Origin: Gammaproteobacteria bacterium
Lineage (GTDB): Bacteria; Pseudomonadota; Gammaproteobacteria; Pseudomonadales; Oleiphilaceae
Assembly (NCBI GenBank): GCA_029268325.1
Contig: JAJUGC010000144.1
Coordinates: 1-6,098, forward strand
Direction: 5' to 3'
DNA: 6,098 nt
This document shows positions 1 through 5,209 of the stretch, piece after piece. Numbering within the stretch: the first letter of the stretch is position 1; the number at the start of each line of letters is the position of its first letter. Below the pieces are notes generated by a model. The model saw nothing but the letters and a program-made list of their open reading frames with translations. It did not search any database and had not been told where the DNA came from. The translations under genes and the position numbers were made by a program.

Positions 1-1337
1 CCGGCACGGAAGGCATCGCCGATGTACCAAATCCGGTCCGCGCCCGGATTCATCAGCTCCCGGACCAGCGTTTCGCGCGCGTCTTCCGCTTTCAGATCCA
101 GCTTGGGATCAAAGCCTGTGGCGCCCACTTCCAGCCCCCGCAGGGCTTTTTGTACGGATTCCTGGAAGGTACGACCAATGGCCATGACCTCACCCACAGA
201 TTTCATCTGGGTGGTCAGGCGGTTATTGGCTTGCGGGAATTTCTCGAAGGTGAAACGGGGTACCTTGGTGACCACATAGTCGATCGTCGGCTCAAAAGAA
301 GCCGGCGTGGCACCACCGGTGATCTCGTTTTTCAATTCATCCAGGGTATAACCCACGGCCAGCTTGGCCGCGACTTTGGCAATCGGGAAGCCCGTGGCCT
401 TGGAAGCCAGCGCCGAAGAGCGGGAAACCCGCGGGTTCATTTCAATCACCACCATACGGCCGGTTTTCGGATCAATCCCGAACTGGACGTTGGAGCCGCC
501 GGTTTCCACGCCGATCTCCCGCAATACCGCAATGGAGGCGTCCCGCATCAGCTGGTATTCCTTGTCGGTCAGGGTCTGGGCCGGCGCTACGGTGATGGAG
601 TCACCGGTGTGGACGCCCATGGCGTCAAAGTTCTCGATGGAACAGATAATGATGCAGTTGTCGTTCTTGTCACGGACAACTTCCATCTCATACTCTTTCC
701 AGCCGATCAGGGATTCGTCGATCAGCAGCTCCCGGGTGGGAGACATTTCCAGGCCACGCTGGCAGATTTCCTCGAACTCTTCCCGGTTATAGGCAATACC
801 GCCACCACTGCCACCCATGGTGAAGGAAGGACGGATAATGCAGGGGAAGCCGATAACATCCATCACCTGCAGGGCTTCTTCCATGCTGTGGGCGATCCGG
901 GAACGGGGGCACTCCAGACCAATGGCACGCATGGCCTTGTCAAAGCGCTCACGGTCTTCGGCCTTGTCGATGGCGTCCTGGGTGGCGCCGATCATTTCTA
1001 CGCCAAACTCTTCCAGCACCCCGTTACGGGCCAGATCCAGTGCACAGTTGAGCGCCGTTTGGCCCCCCATGGTCGGCAACAGGGCGTCTGGGCGCTCTTT
1101 TTCGATAATCTTGGCGACCGTCTGCCAGTTGATCGGCTCAATATAGGTTGAGTCAGCCATGGCCGGGTCGGTCATGATGGTGGCCGGATTCGAGTTAACC
1201 AGAATGACTCGGTAGCCCTCTTCGCGCAGTGCCTTACAGGCTTGCGCCCCGGAGTAGTCGAACTCACAGGCCTGGCCGATTACGATCGGCCCCGCGCCCA
1301 GAATGAGAATGCTTTGAATATCGGTACGCTTTGGCAT
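1..1337 (-). CDS. carB: Carbamoyl-phosphate synthase large subunit, N-terminal 445 residues (partial)
   Basis: This gene encodes the synthetase subunit that makes carbamoyl phosphate from bicarbonate, two ATP and ammonia channelled from CarA, for arginine and pyrimidine synthesis in the cytoplasm. The start MPKRTDIQSILILGAGPIVI is nearly identical to E. coli CarB and fixes the ATG at 1337. The 445 visible residues cover the first (carboxyphosphate) half: the N-terminal preATP-grasp fold with GAGPIVIGQACEFDYSG at about 14-30, then an ATP-grasp domain. Known ATP-site residues are in register: R129, R169 in IIRPSFTMGGSGGG, E215, H243, and E299 and N301 in IEMNPRVSRSSALASK. The family is about 1070 residues, so the oligomerisation, second ATP-grasp and allosteric domains lie beyond the window edge. 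The frame is open to base 1. The upstream AGAGAAAG is only a modest ribosome site. It lies 111 bp after carA, almost certainly co-transcribed with it. Identification is secure. Confidence 0.98.
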   Translation of the reverse strand, partial: MPKRTDIQSILILGAGPIVIGQACEFDYSGAQACKALREEGYRVILVNSNPATIMTDPAMADSTYIEPINWQTVAKIIEKERPDALLPTMGGQTALNCALDLARNGVLEEFGVEMIGATQDAIDKAEDRERFDKAMRAIGLECPRSRIAHSMEEALQVMDVIGFPCIIRPSFTMGGSGGGIAYNREEFEEICQRGLEMSPTRELLIDESLIGWKEYEMEVVRDKNDNCIIICSIENFDAMGVHTGDSITVAPAQTLTDKEYQLMRDASIAVLREIGVETGGSNVQFGIDPKTGRMVVIEMNPRVSRSSALASKATGFPIAKVAAKLAVGYTLDELKNEITGGATPASFEPTIDYVVTKVPRFTFEKFPQANNRLTTQMKSVGEVMAIGRTFQESVQKALRGLEVGATGFDPKLDLKAEDARETLVRELMNPGADRIWYIGDAFRA

Positions 1338-1448
1338 CTTTCTCTATTCACCGAATCATAATTCAACTGGAGCCCGGCCCGTGCTTCGCACCTTCTGTGC
1401 TTGGCAACAACCGGACCCGGAACATCAAGTACTGTGCACCGTTTCCGG
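1338..1448 (-). other. carA-carB intercistronic gap
   Basis: This 111 bp gap holds no plausible gene. Some pseudomonads have an extra ORF between carA and carB, and it is absent here. On the transcribed strand there are three 4-base blocks, GCAC (1400-1397), GTGC (1391-1388) and GCAC (1384-1381). The middle block can pair with either neighbour to give a very small hairpin. There is no T-run after them, so this is not an intrinsic terminator. A TATGAT hexamer nearer carB has no acceptable -35 at normal spacing, so I call no promoter. The carB ribosome site is probably within the last 10 bases. Confidence 0.5.
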
Positions 1449-2594
1449 TCAACCGCGCGTTTTCATGTACTCGCGCATCATGCTGACGAACTGGTCAAAC
1501 AAGGGCGCAACATCCTTCGGACCCGGACTTGCCTCCGGGTGCCCTTGGAACCCGAAAGCCGGCACGTCAGTGCGGCGGATACCCTGCAGGGTACCGTCAA
1601 ACAGCGACTTGTGGGTGGCCACCAGGTTGGCAGGCAGGGTCGCCTCGTCTACGGCAAAGCCGTGGTTCTGGCTGGTAATCATCACAGTGCCATTGGACAG
1701 GTCCTGGACCGGATGATTCGCACCATGGTGCCCCTGCTTCATTTTCAGGGTCTTGGCACCGCTTGCCAGAGCCAGCAACTGGTGCCCCAGGCAGATACCA
1801 AAGGTAGGGACTTTCGCTTCCAGGATTTCCTGAATCGCCTTGATGGCATAGTCACAGGCCGAGGGATCCCCCGGGCCGTTCGCCAGCAAAATGCCGTCCG
1901 GATTCATGGCCAACACATCAGCGGCAGGGGTCTGGGCGGGAACCAGGGTCAGCTTGCAGCCACGGGAGATCAAGGGCCGCAGGATATTGCGCTTCACCCC
2001 GAAGTCATAAACCACCACATTAAACTCGGGGTTTTCCAGGCTACGGTAGCCTTCACGGAGATCCCACTCCCCTTCCGTCCACTCTTCGATCTCGGTGCGG
2101 GAGACGACTTTGGCCAGGTCCATTCCTTTCAAGCCAGGGAAGGCCCGTGCCTGGGCAAGAGCTTCTTCTTCGGAGATGTTGTCACCTGCCAGAATGCAGC
2201 CATTGAGGGCGCCCTTATCGCGCAGGATGCGGGTCAGGCGACGGGTATCGATTTCTGCGATCCCTACCACTCCGTTTTCCCGCAGATACTGATCCAGCGG
2301 CTTTTCACTGCGCCAATTGCTGACAATCAGTGGCAGGTCGCGAATGACCAATCCGGCAGCCCAGACTTTTCCAGACTCGACATCTTCACTGTTGACGCCG
2401 GTATTGCCGATATGGGGATAGGTTAAAGTGACGATCTGTTGCGCGTAGGATGGGTCCGTCAGGATTTCCTGGTAACCGGTCATGGCGGTGTTGAACACCA
2501 CTTCACCGCTGGAAACGCCTTCCGCCCCGATCGATATTCCCTTGAAAATACTGCCGTCTTCAAGGGCCAGTAATGCAGGTTTTCTTGAGTCCAT
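1449..2594 (-). CDS. carA: Carbamoyl-phosphate synthase small (glutaminase) subunit
   Basis: CarA hydrolyses glutamine and passes ammonia through a tunnel to CarB. The product from ATG 2594 is 381 residues, against 382 in E. coli. The N-terminal half (about 1-150) is the CarA-specific domain, with the conserved FNTAMTGYQEILTDPSY at 34-50. The C-terminal half is a class I glutamine amidotransferase: LLANGPGDPS at 237-246, nucleophile C268 in GICLGHQLLA, and H352 and E354 in GFQGHPEASPGP, completing the Cys-His-Glu triad. The start MDSRKPALLALEDGSIFKG fits the family. The frame stays open upstream to ATG 2711, which would add 39 arginine-rich residues of leader, and these do not look like CarA. 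The ribosome site before 2594 is weak (GACGACGGTAATT), so translation may be coupled to the leader. It is preceded by its own promoter and terminator-like leader, and carB follows 111 bp downstream. Confidence 0.98.
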   Translation of the reverse strand: MDSRKPALLALEDGSIFKGISIGAEGVSSGEVVFNTAMTGYQEILTDPSYAQQIVTLTYPHIGNTGVNSEDVESGKVWAAGLVIRDLPLIVSNWRSEKPLDQYLRENGVVGIAEIDTRRLTRILRDKGALNGCILAGDNISEEEALAQARAFPGLKGMDLAKVVSRTEIEEWTEGEWDLREGYRSLENPEFNVVVYDFGVKRNILRPLISRGCKLTLVPAQTPAADVLAMNPDGILLANGPGDPSACDYAIKAIQEILEAKVPTFGICLGHQLLALASGAKTLKMKQGHHGANHPVQDLSNGTVMITSQNHGFAVDEATLPANLVATHKSLFDGTLQGIRRTDVPAFGFQGHPEASPGPKDVAPLFDQFVSMMREYMKTRG

Positions 2595-2642
2595 AATTAC
2601 CGTCGTCAAAGGCCAGGATGAGCCCGAGGGGGCTTCATTTGC

Positions 2643-2681
2643 AAAAAAGCGAGAGGGAGTTTGAGCTCCGTCTCGCCTTTT
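2643..2681 (-). terminator. Intrinsic terminator in the carA leader (putative attenuator)
   Basis: On the transcribed strand GCGAGACGGAG (2676-2666) pairs with CTCCCTCTCGC (2659-2649): six pairs, one C-C mismatch, then four pairs, closing a CTCAAA loop. Six T follow at 2648-2643. The stem can extend at its base by a G-U pair and four A-U pairs, using AAAAG at 2681-2677 and the T-run. It sits downstream of the carA promoter and about 50 bases before the carA ATG, so it would stop carA transcripts early unless disrupted. It could also stop read-through from dapB. Confidence 0.8.
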
Positions 2682-2708
2682 GCGAAGTAATCGGTCAAAA
2701 AAAAGGCG
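2674..2708 (-). promoter_or_regulatory. Candidate antiterminator hairpin of the carA leader
   Basis: On the transcribed strand CGCCTTTT (2708-2701) is an exact reverse complement of AAAAGGCG (2681-2674), giving an 8 bp stem with a 19-base loop. The 3' arm overlaps the lower stem of the following terminator (2666-2681 in extended form), so the two structures cannot form fully at once. The arrangement matches the antiterminator-terminator logic of attenuators. The stem includes four A-U pairs and is only moderately stable, so the terminator would probably win unless a ribosome or protein shifts the balance. The regulatory role is inferred. Confidence 0.5.
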
Positions 2709-2718
2709 CATGACGCGC
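2697..2718 (-). promoter_or_regulatory. Small hairpin followed by eight T: candidate RNA polymerase pause site
   Basis: On the transcribed strand GCGC (2718-2715) pairs with GCGC (2709-2706), optionally extended by a G-U pair, with a very short loop. One C and then eight T (2704-2697) follow. A hairpin before a U-rich stretch is the layout where polymerase pauses when UTP is low, as in E. coli pyrBI leader attenuation. The leader ATG (2711) lies inside this hairpin, so the fold could also limit its translation. The stem is too short to be a confident terminator. Confidence 0.4.
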
Positions 2719-2731
2719 TCAAATCCGCGCT

Positions 2732-2760
2732 ATTCTATCAACGGGGAGTTGGGCTGTCTA
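2732..2760 (-). promoter_or_regulatory. Sigma70-type promoter of carAB
   Basis: On the minus strand TAGACA (2760-2755, five of six to TTGACA) is separated by exactly 17 bases from TAGAAT (2737-2732, five of six to TATAAT). This is the best promoter in the window. Transcription should start at about G2725 or A2724, giving a leader of about 130 bases before the carA ATG. The first transcribed bases would be (G)ATTTG, close to the AATTTG start of E. coli pyrBI. It lies 97 bp past the dapB stop, so carAB can be expressed independently of dapB. Confidence 0.75.
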
Positions 2761-2774
2761 TGAATAATCCAACA

Positions 2775-2838
2775 GATTTCAAGCCCGCACCAGCGGACAG
2801 GCCAGACAGGCACAAGCCCGCCCTTGCCAATTGAAATC
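2775..2838 (-). repeat. Short inverted and direct repeats upstream of the carA promoter
   Basis: GATTTCAA at 2775-2782 and its exact reverse complement TTGAAATC at 2831-2838 (plus strand) form an 8 bp inverted repeat with a 48-base spacer. Within it CAAGCCCGC occurs twice in the same orientation (2780-2788 and 2813-2821). A shorter AGCCCGC is at 2843-2849, just outside. GACAGG is also repeated at 2796-2801 and 2805-2810. They occupy the space between the dapB stop and the carA -35. They may be protein-binding sites or chance in GC-rich spacer DNA; no known operator is recognised. Confidence 0.35.
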
Positions 2839-2863
2839 CCACAGCCCGCCCCCGCCACGGAAA

Positions 2864-3667
2864 TCAACGCAGTCCCAGCACGTCCTGCATGTCATACAGC
2901 CCCTTGGGCTGCCCCTTCAGCCAAAGGGCGGCACGCACAGCCCCCTTGGCGAAAGTCATCCGACTGGAGGCTTTGTGGGTAATCTCCACCCGCTCACCTT
3001 CACCGGCGAACAAAACGGTATGGTCCCCGACAATGTCGCCACCCCGCACCGTTGCAAAGCCGATTGTCTGGCGATCCCGGGCACCGGTCTGCCCTTCCCG
3101 GCCATAGACGGCCACCTCCGCCAGGTCCCGCCCCAACGCCTCGGCCACAACCTCCCCCATACGCAAGGCGGTGCCGGATGGAGCATCCACCTTATGACGG
3201 TGATGGGCCTCAATGACTTCGATATCCACATCGTCACCCAGCACCCGAGCCGCCATATCCAGCAGTTTCAGGCACAGGTTCACGCCTACACTGAAATTAG
3301 GGGCGAGTACAACCGGGATCTCCTCGGCCGCTTGGCGAAGCTGCTCTTTCTCTGCCTCGGAAAAGCCCGTGGTGCCAATCACAATGGCCTTGCCGGCCTG
3401 GCGGCACAGCTCGACGTTTTTCAGGGTAACGGTCGGATGGGTGAAGTCGATCAACACATCCACCTGGGGTAGCAGCGCCTGCAAATCTCCGGTTACGTCA
3501 ACGCCCAGACGCCCGATGGCCGCCAACTCGCCGGCATCCGTCCCCACCAAAGAGCTATCTGGACGCTCCAGCGCGCCAGCCAGGGTTGCCCCCTCAGCCT
3601 GATGCACCGCTTGAATCAGGACGCGCCCCATACGGCCACCGGCCCCAACAATGGCTATTCGACTCAT
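2864..3667 (-). CDS. dapB: 4-hydroxy-tetrahydrodipicolinate reductase
   Basis: DapB reduces the DapA product to tetrahydrodipicolinate with NAD(P)H, the second committed step to diaminopimelate and lysine, in the cytoplasm. The 267-residue length fits the family (273 in E. coli). The N-terminal dinucleotide fold starts with GAGGRMGR at 8-15. DFTHPT (74-79), GTTG (98-101) and APNFSVGVN (122-130) follow. The catalytic signature EAHHRHKVDAPSGTA is at 153-167, where H155 and K159 correspond to E. coli H159 and K163. The ATG at 3667 is chosen because MSRIAIVGAGG begins right at the first beta strand and a G-rich ribosome site (GGGGG) lies six bases before it. A TTG at 3682 in the same frame would add only five residues. 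A strong terminator separates it from dnaJ, and carA follows after 269 bp with its own promoter. Nothing in it looks damaged. Confidence 0.98.
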   Translation of the reverse strand: MSRIAIVGAGGRMGRVLIQAVHQAEGATLAGALERPDSSLVGTDAGELAAIGRLGVDVTGDLQALLPQVDVLIDFTHPTVTLKNVELCRQAGKAIVIGTTGFSEAEKEQLRQAAEEIPVVLAPNFSVGVNLCLKLLDMAARVLGDDVDIEVIEAHHRHKVDAPSGTALRMGEVVAEALGRDLAEVAVYGREGQTGARDRQTIGFATVRGGDIVGDHTVLFAGEGERVEITHKASSRMTFAKGAVRAALWLKGQPKGLYDMQDVLGLR

Positions 3668-3701
3668 AAATACCCCCATCAATCGTTCGCAAACCGGCGC
3701 A

Positions 3702-3730
3702 ATGATACAGGGTTCAACCTGAGAAATAAA
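3702..3730 (-). promoter_or_regulatory. Candidate dapB promoter (weak)
   Basis: A minus-strand TATCAT (3707-3702) is five of six to the -10 consensus. At 17 bases spacing the -35 is TTTATT (3730-3725), only three of six. The start would be near 3695, about 28 bases before the dapB ATG. A promoter is expected here because a strong terminator lies just upstream, but the -35 is poor and other placements are possible. Confidence 0.3.
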
Positions 3731-3785
3731 AACACAGCCGACAGCTTTCTGCGGACTGATTCAGGCGCCGACCTGCCCCAAAACG

Positions 3786-3813
3786 AAAACGCCAGGGCAA
3801 GCCCTGGCGTTTT
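3786..3813 (-). terminator. Intrinsic terminator after dnaJ
   Basis: AAAACGCCAGGGC (3786-3798) and GCCCTGGCGTTTT (3801-3813) are perfect reverse complements, 13 pairs around a 2-base centre; the real loop will open a pair or more. On the dnaJ transcript the stem ends in TTTT, then CG and another TTTT. It lies 94 bases past the dnaJ stop and ends the dnaK-dnaJ transcript before dapB. The A- and T-rich ends are symmetrical, so it could act in both directions, though no plus-strand gene needs it. Confidence 0.9.
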
Positions 3814-3907
3814 ACAAGTCAGCAAACCAGCTTTCCGGCTTCCTATCCGACCGCCCCTTGGTGCCTGGCTTCGGAAAGATGCAATCTGGAAAGCCCAGTC
3901 GCAGAAA

Positions 3908-5029
3908 TTAGAACTTCATGTCGTCGAAGAAGCTTTTCACTCCCTCAAACCAGGAGTGCTTCTTCGGGTTCTGCTGGCTGCCCTGCTCCTCCTGCTGAAA
4001 CTCCCTCAACAGTTCTTTCTGGCGCTTGGTTAGGTTCACCGGCGTTTCCACCACCACCCGACACATCAGATCACCTGGCTCGCCGCCGCGCACCGGCGTG
4101 ACGCCCTTGCCGCGCAAGCGGAACAGCTTGCCAGTCTGGGTCTCGGCGGGGATCTTGAGCTTGACCCGTCCATCCAGGGTCGGCACTTCCAGCTCGCCAC
4201 CCAGGGCCGCATCCGTGAAACTGATAGGCACTTCACAGTACAGGTTCTTGCCGTCGCGCACGAAAATTTTGTGCTCGCGAACCGCCACCTGCACATACAG
4301 GTCTCCGGGAGGCCCGCCATTGATACCCGGTTCGCCTTCCCCTGCCAGACGGATCCGGTCGCCGGTATCCACGCCGGGCGGCACCTTCACCGACAGGGTC
4401 TTCTGCTCTTCCACATAGCCTACGCCATGACAGGTCTTACAGGGAGTGCGGATGATCTTGCCCGCGCCCCGACAACGGGGACAGGTCTGCTGCACGGAGA
4501 AAAAACCCTGCTGCATGCGGATCTGCCCTGAACCATGACAGGTACCACAGGTCTCCGCCTGGGTGCCGGGCTCCGCGCCAGTGGCATGACAGCTACTACA
4601 TTCCACATGTGTCGGTACCCGGATCTTGACAGTAGTTCCCCGGACCGCCTCTTCCAAGTCCAGCTCCAGGGTATAGCGCAGGTCACTGCCCCGGTTGGCC
4701 CGGGTGCGTCCGCCACCGCCGAAGATATCGCCGAACACGTCGCCGAAGATATCGCTGAAACTGGCACCACCGCCAAAGCCGCCGCCAGCGCCCGCAGCCG
4801 CCGCGTCAGCCCCGGCATGTCCGAACTGGTCATAGGCGGCCCGTCGATTGGCGTCGGACAGCACCTCGTAGGCTTCGGTGGCTTCTTTGAACTTCTCTTC
4901 GGCCTCTTTATCTCCCGGATTACGGTCCGGGTGATACTTCATGGCAAGACGCCGATAAGCCTTCTTAACCTCTTTTTCGTCCGCCGACTTTGGAACACCC
5001 AATACTTCGTAATAATCGCGCTTAGCCAT
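3908..5029 (-). CDS. dnaJ: Chaperone protein DnaJ (Hsp40, type I)
   Basis: DnaJ delivers unfolded substrates to DnaK and stimulates its ATPase; GrpE completes the cycle. The 373-residue product (376 in E. coli) has all type I parts: a J domain (about 4-70) with HPD at 33-35, a Gly/Phe-rich linker (about 80-107), a zinc-binding region with four cysteine motifs (C144/C147, C161/C164, C183/C186, C197/C200), and the C-terminal substrate-binding and dimerisation region. The first zinc motif reads CSSCHATG, with Ala at the usual central Gly; the other three are canonical CxxCxGxG. The ATG at 5029 is chosen because MAKRDYYEVLGV is the family start; an open extension to GTG 5104 has no J-domain similarity. 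The ribosome site is weak, which may keep DnaJ below DnaK. It follows dnaK by 180 bp, with a hairpin between, and ends before a strong terminator. Confidence 0.98.
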   Translation of the reverse strand: MAKRDYYEVLGVPKSADEKEVKKAYRRLAMKYHPDRNPGDKEAEEKFKEATEAYEVLSDANRRAAYDQFGHAGADAAAAGAGGGFGGGASFSDIFGDVFGDIFGGGGRTRANRGSDLRYTLELDLEEAVRGTTVKIRVPTHVECSSCHATGAEPGTQAETCGTCHGSGQIRMQQGFFSVQQTCPRCRGAGKIIRTPCKTCHGVGYVEEQKTLSVKVPPGVDTGDRIRLAGEGEPGINGGPPGDLYVQVAVREHKIFVRDGKNLYCEVPISFTDAALGGELEVPTLDGRVKLKIPAETQTGKLFRLRGKGVTPVRGGEPGDLMCRVVVETPVNLTKRQKELLREFQQEEQGSQQNPKKHSWFEGVKSFFDDMKF

Positions 5030-5157
5030 AGCTTGAGCTGTCACCATCAGCTGCCGAAAAGCCCTCTCGGTTACAACGGCCTCCCCCTTCGCATCCTGGC
5101 GCACCGGGGAACTCGAAACGAGCTTTGTCGCAGTACTTTATGAATCGTCAGAACAAC

Positions 5158-5180
5158 AGCGCGGGAGAGTCTCCCGCGCT
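5158..5180 (-). other. GC-rich hairpin between dnaK and dnaJ
   Basis: AGCGCGGGAGA (5158-5168) and TCTCCCGCGCT (5170-5180) are perfect reverse complements, an 11 bp stem around one central base; the real loop is probably five bases. It begins 29 bases after the dnaK stop. On the transcript it is followed by GTTGTTCTG, which is not a proper T-run, so it is at best a partial terminator. It may shield the 3' end of dnaK mRNA or lower dnaJ output relative to dnaK. The rest of the 180 bp gap shows no convincing promoter. Confidence 0.6.
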
Positions 5181-5209
5181 GATTCCACTATTAGGACTTT
5201 TGTGACCGC

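Larger units (their letters stand above)
2595..2711 (-). other. Arginine-rich leader reading frame, in frame with carA
   Basis: An ATG at 2711, about 13 bases after the predicted transcript start, opens 39 codons that run without a stop into the carA ATG. The reading begins MRLFFDRLLRKRRDGAQTPS. Six of the first 21 residues are Arg (2, 7, 10, 12, 13, 21), and codons 7, 12 and 13 are CGA, AGG and CGA, often rare in such genomes. A possible weak ribosome site is GAG, six bases before the ATG. The frame crosses the U8 tract, the antiterminator and the terminator. It may be a leader peptide whose ribosome senses arginine, an N-terminal extension of some CarA molecules, or an untranslated leader open by chance. 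Translation is unproven. Confidence 0.35.

Noticed and set aside
150..1151. Long plus-strand open frame (333 codons) opposite carB
   Set aside because: It lies wholly antisense to a highly conserved gene, has no recognisable domain and is His/Gly/Gln-rich in the way reversed GC-rich codons produce.
1401..2426. Long plus-strand open frame (341 codons) opposite carA
   Set aside because: Antisense shadow of carA with no family resemblance and no promoter or ribosome site.
2606..2722. Second leader frame from TTG 2722 to TGA 2608-2606 (38 codons)
   Set aside because: TTG start with no ribosome site, two bases after the probable transcript start, and no clear regulatory codon run; the ATG 2711 frame is the better candidate.
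2831..3472. Plus-strand open frame (213 codons) opposite dapB
   Set aside because: Antisense shadow; low-complexity reading with no motif, while the opposite strand encodes complete DapB.
3668..3682. Upstream TTG start for DapB
   Set aside because: It adds five residues that include the G-rich ribosome site itself; ATG 3667 has better spacing.
5030..5104. N-terminal extension of DnaJ from GTG 5104
   Set aside because: The added 25 residues resemble no DnaJ; MAKRDYYEVLG at 5029 is the standard family start.
4535..5143. Plus-strand open frame (202 codons) opposite dnaJ
   Set aside because: Antisense shadow of the DnaJ J domain and zinc region; no recognisable protein.
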